Assembly (NCBI GenBank): GCA_039621445.1
Contig: CP154955.1
Span: 40,928,426-40,992,425 of the forward strand
Source of the DNA: Euglena gracilis
Taxonomy: Eukaryota > Euglenida > Euglenophyceae > Euglenales
Length of the DNA: 64,000 nucleotides
Reading direction: 5' to 3'
Shown piece by piece: positions 63,060 through 64,000 of the stretch. The notes under the pieces were generated by a model, which saw only the letters and a program-made list of their open reading frames with translations, searched no databases and was not told the origin of the DNA. The translations under genes were made by a program, and so were the position numbers. How positions within the stretch are numbered: position 1 is the first letter of the stretch; the number at the start of each line of letters is the position of its first letter.

Positions 63060-63832
63060 ATCCTTTCTCACGATTTTCCCCAGTTGGGGGGGTGGGGGGG
63101 CACTTGCAATTTTCCTTCCTGAAAGTTCAGTTGAAAGCCCAGATGATTTACAACTTGGGTGGGTTGCAGGGTTGATTTTTTGACATTTATTTTGAACCCT
63201 GAGTTTAATAAATCTTTTGTCACTGTGTTCAGATGACTTTGCAAAATGTCTTGGGTGGGAGCAACCAGTATAATGTCGTCCAGGTATATAAACACCTGGA
63301 TGCCCCTTTTTCTCCAAAGTTTTTCGAATGTTTACATAACCCCCATGAAAATCTGGGGCATCACGTTTAGGCCAAAACAGCCTGCCTGGAATTCCCAGGT
63401 CTGTCCACCCACCTGGTGTCTTAAAAAGGGCCTGAGGGCTGGGTTTACTGGGATGTGAAAATACGCATCCTTCAAATCGATTTTGGCTGCCCAGTGGCCT
63501 TTTTGTAACACTGGAAAAATGTTCTGGATATGATCCAGTTTGAAGGGCTTTACTTGGAAATGTTGATTTATTTCCCCGCAATCGCTGATCATTCTCCACT
63601 TTATTGCCCCCCCTTCTGGTTTTGATATCAAAAACCAGGGGATTAAATGCTGGGTTTTGGAATTCCCCACTCTTTTTACTGAACCAGTTTTTTCGTAGTC
63701 CAGAAGAATTTTTTCTGCCTGGTTCAAATCCAGGTTGGCTCTGGTCTTTGGGTGGGTGGACAATTTGGGGGGATTTACCCAGGGGGGTTGAATGCCATCC
63801 TTGATGAGCTGACAGGTTGCTGGGGGGTGCAT
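63060..63832 (-). pseudogene. E3 reverse transcriptase
   Basis: Frame 1 (63,832-63,332): KTQHLIPWFLISKPEGGAIKWRMISDCGEINQHFQ, AAKIDLKDAYFHIPVNPALRPFL and AGCFGLNVMPQIFMGVM. Frame 2 (63,295-63,068): FIYLDDIILVAPTQDILQ with the YLDD active site intact, FKINVKKSTLQPTQVVNHLGFQ. One base change near 63,335 separates them. Poly-G at 63,090 breaks the link to RNase H. Confidence 0.87.
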
Positions 63833-64000
63833 TTTTCTGCCACTATTTTAAGCTCCTTTGGAGTCTTTGATGCAGGGGGGTGTCTCCCCATTGTTTCTCC
63901 TTTGCATTTATCATTTCCAGCAATGGATTTTTGGGGGGCTGGGTTGGGGTTGTTGGACATGGGACAGCCCCTAGAGCCCCTAGGGATTGAGCATTTTGCA
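63833..64000 (-). other. E3 linker upstream of RT
   Basis: Encodes NNPNPAPQKSIAGN-type sequence as in E2 58,985-59,060; runs to the window edge. Confidence 0.4.

Larger units (their letters stand above)
60420..64000 (-). mobile_element. DIRS-like retrotransposon E3 (5' part beyond the window)
   Basis: Minus-strand RT (63,832-63,060), RNase H, Dam-like domain, tyrosine recombinase and terminal repeat (60,612-60,525). The Gag-like ORF lies beyond the right edge (64,000 corresponds to 59,090 of E2). It is the best-preserved of the three DIRS copies, with intact RT and recombinase signature residues, though frames still shift. A foreign segment of about 480 bases interrupts the recombinase. Confidence 0.83.

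Overview
The window is eukaryotic and consists almost entirely of nested retrotransposons. I recognise no host gene, rRNA, complete tRNA or CRISPR array. The evidence is chromodomain-type Ty3/gypsy polyproteins, tyrosine-recombinase (DIRS-like) retroelements, CCHC Gag knuckles, initiator-tRNA primer sites, LTRs with polypurine tracts, and many poly-G/poly-C runs. An alga or other protist with a large repeat-rich genome fits best, but the sequence does not fix the species.

Layout. (1) 1-10,099, minus strand: a Ty3/gypsy element (family A) whose 3' part runs off the left edge. Its Pol carries a cytosine-5 methyltransferase-like domain, then a phage-Dam-like domain, then protease, RT and RNase H. 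(2) 10,100-13,235: a chromoviral integrase fragment between two copies of the family A leader, then a poly-G/C tract with a tRNA-like (SINE-like) piece. (3) 13,236-19,705, minus: a second, eroded copy (family B) with the same methyltransferase order. (4) 19,706-25,260: debris, comprising a plus-strand integrase, an inverted LTR-like pair, an integrase/LTR remnant, a plus-strand tyrosine recombinase fragment and DIRS terminal repeats. (5) 25,260-26,622 plus 43,103-44,200, minus: a DIRS-like element (E1) split by (6) a 16.5-kb gypsy element (family C, 26,623-43,102, plus). Element C has 301-bp LTRs that are about 98% identical, an initiator-tRNA PBS and a PPT. It carries gag, a gag-pol amber codon followed by a strong stem-loop, Pol with a chromodomain, and about 5.5 kb of orphan coding sequence (ORF3) between pol and the 3' LTR. 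(7) 44,815-49,871, minus: a truncated relative of C (element D) with a leader array of small hairpins. (8) 49,872-~60,400, minus: a DIRS-like element (E2) interrupted by two small LTR elements, T1 (50,217-52,984) and T2 (53,536-56,889). Each has the tandem form LTR-internal-LTR-internal-LTR and a 4-bp target duplication. (9) ~60,420-64,000, minus: a third DIRS-like copy (E3) running off the right edge. It supplies the empty sites that prove the T1 and T2 insertions.

The strongest points for a second look are: paired methyltransferase-like domains in a gypsy Pol; the orphan ORF3 of the giant element C, with a possible splice acceptor in front; the amber/stem-loop gag-pol junction; the apparent Tf1-like self-priming of T1 (12 nt after the LTR perfectly complementary to 12 nt inside it); and the compensatory hairpin array of element D. 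Most coding regions carry frameshifts or stops, many in homopolymer runs, so these are mostly dead or dying copies. Coordinates of repeat edges are by eye and approximate unless a motif fixes them.
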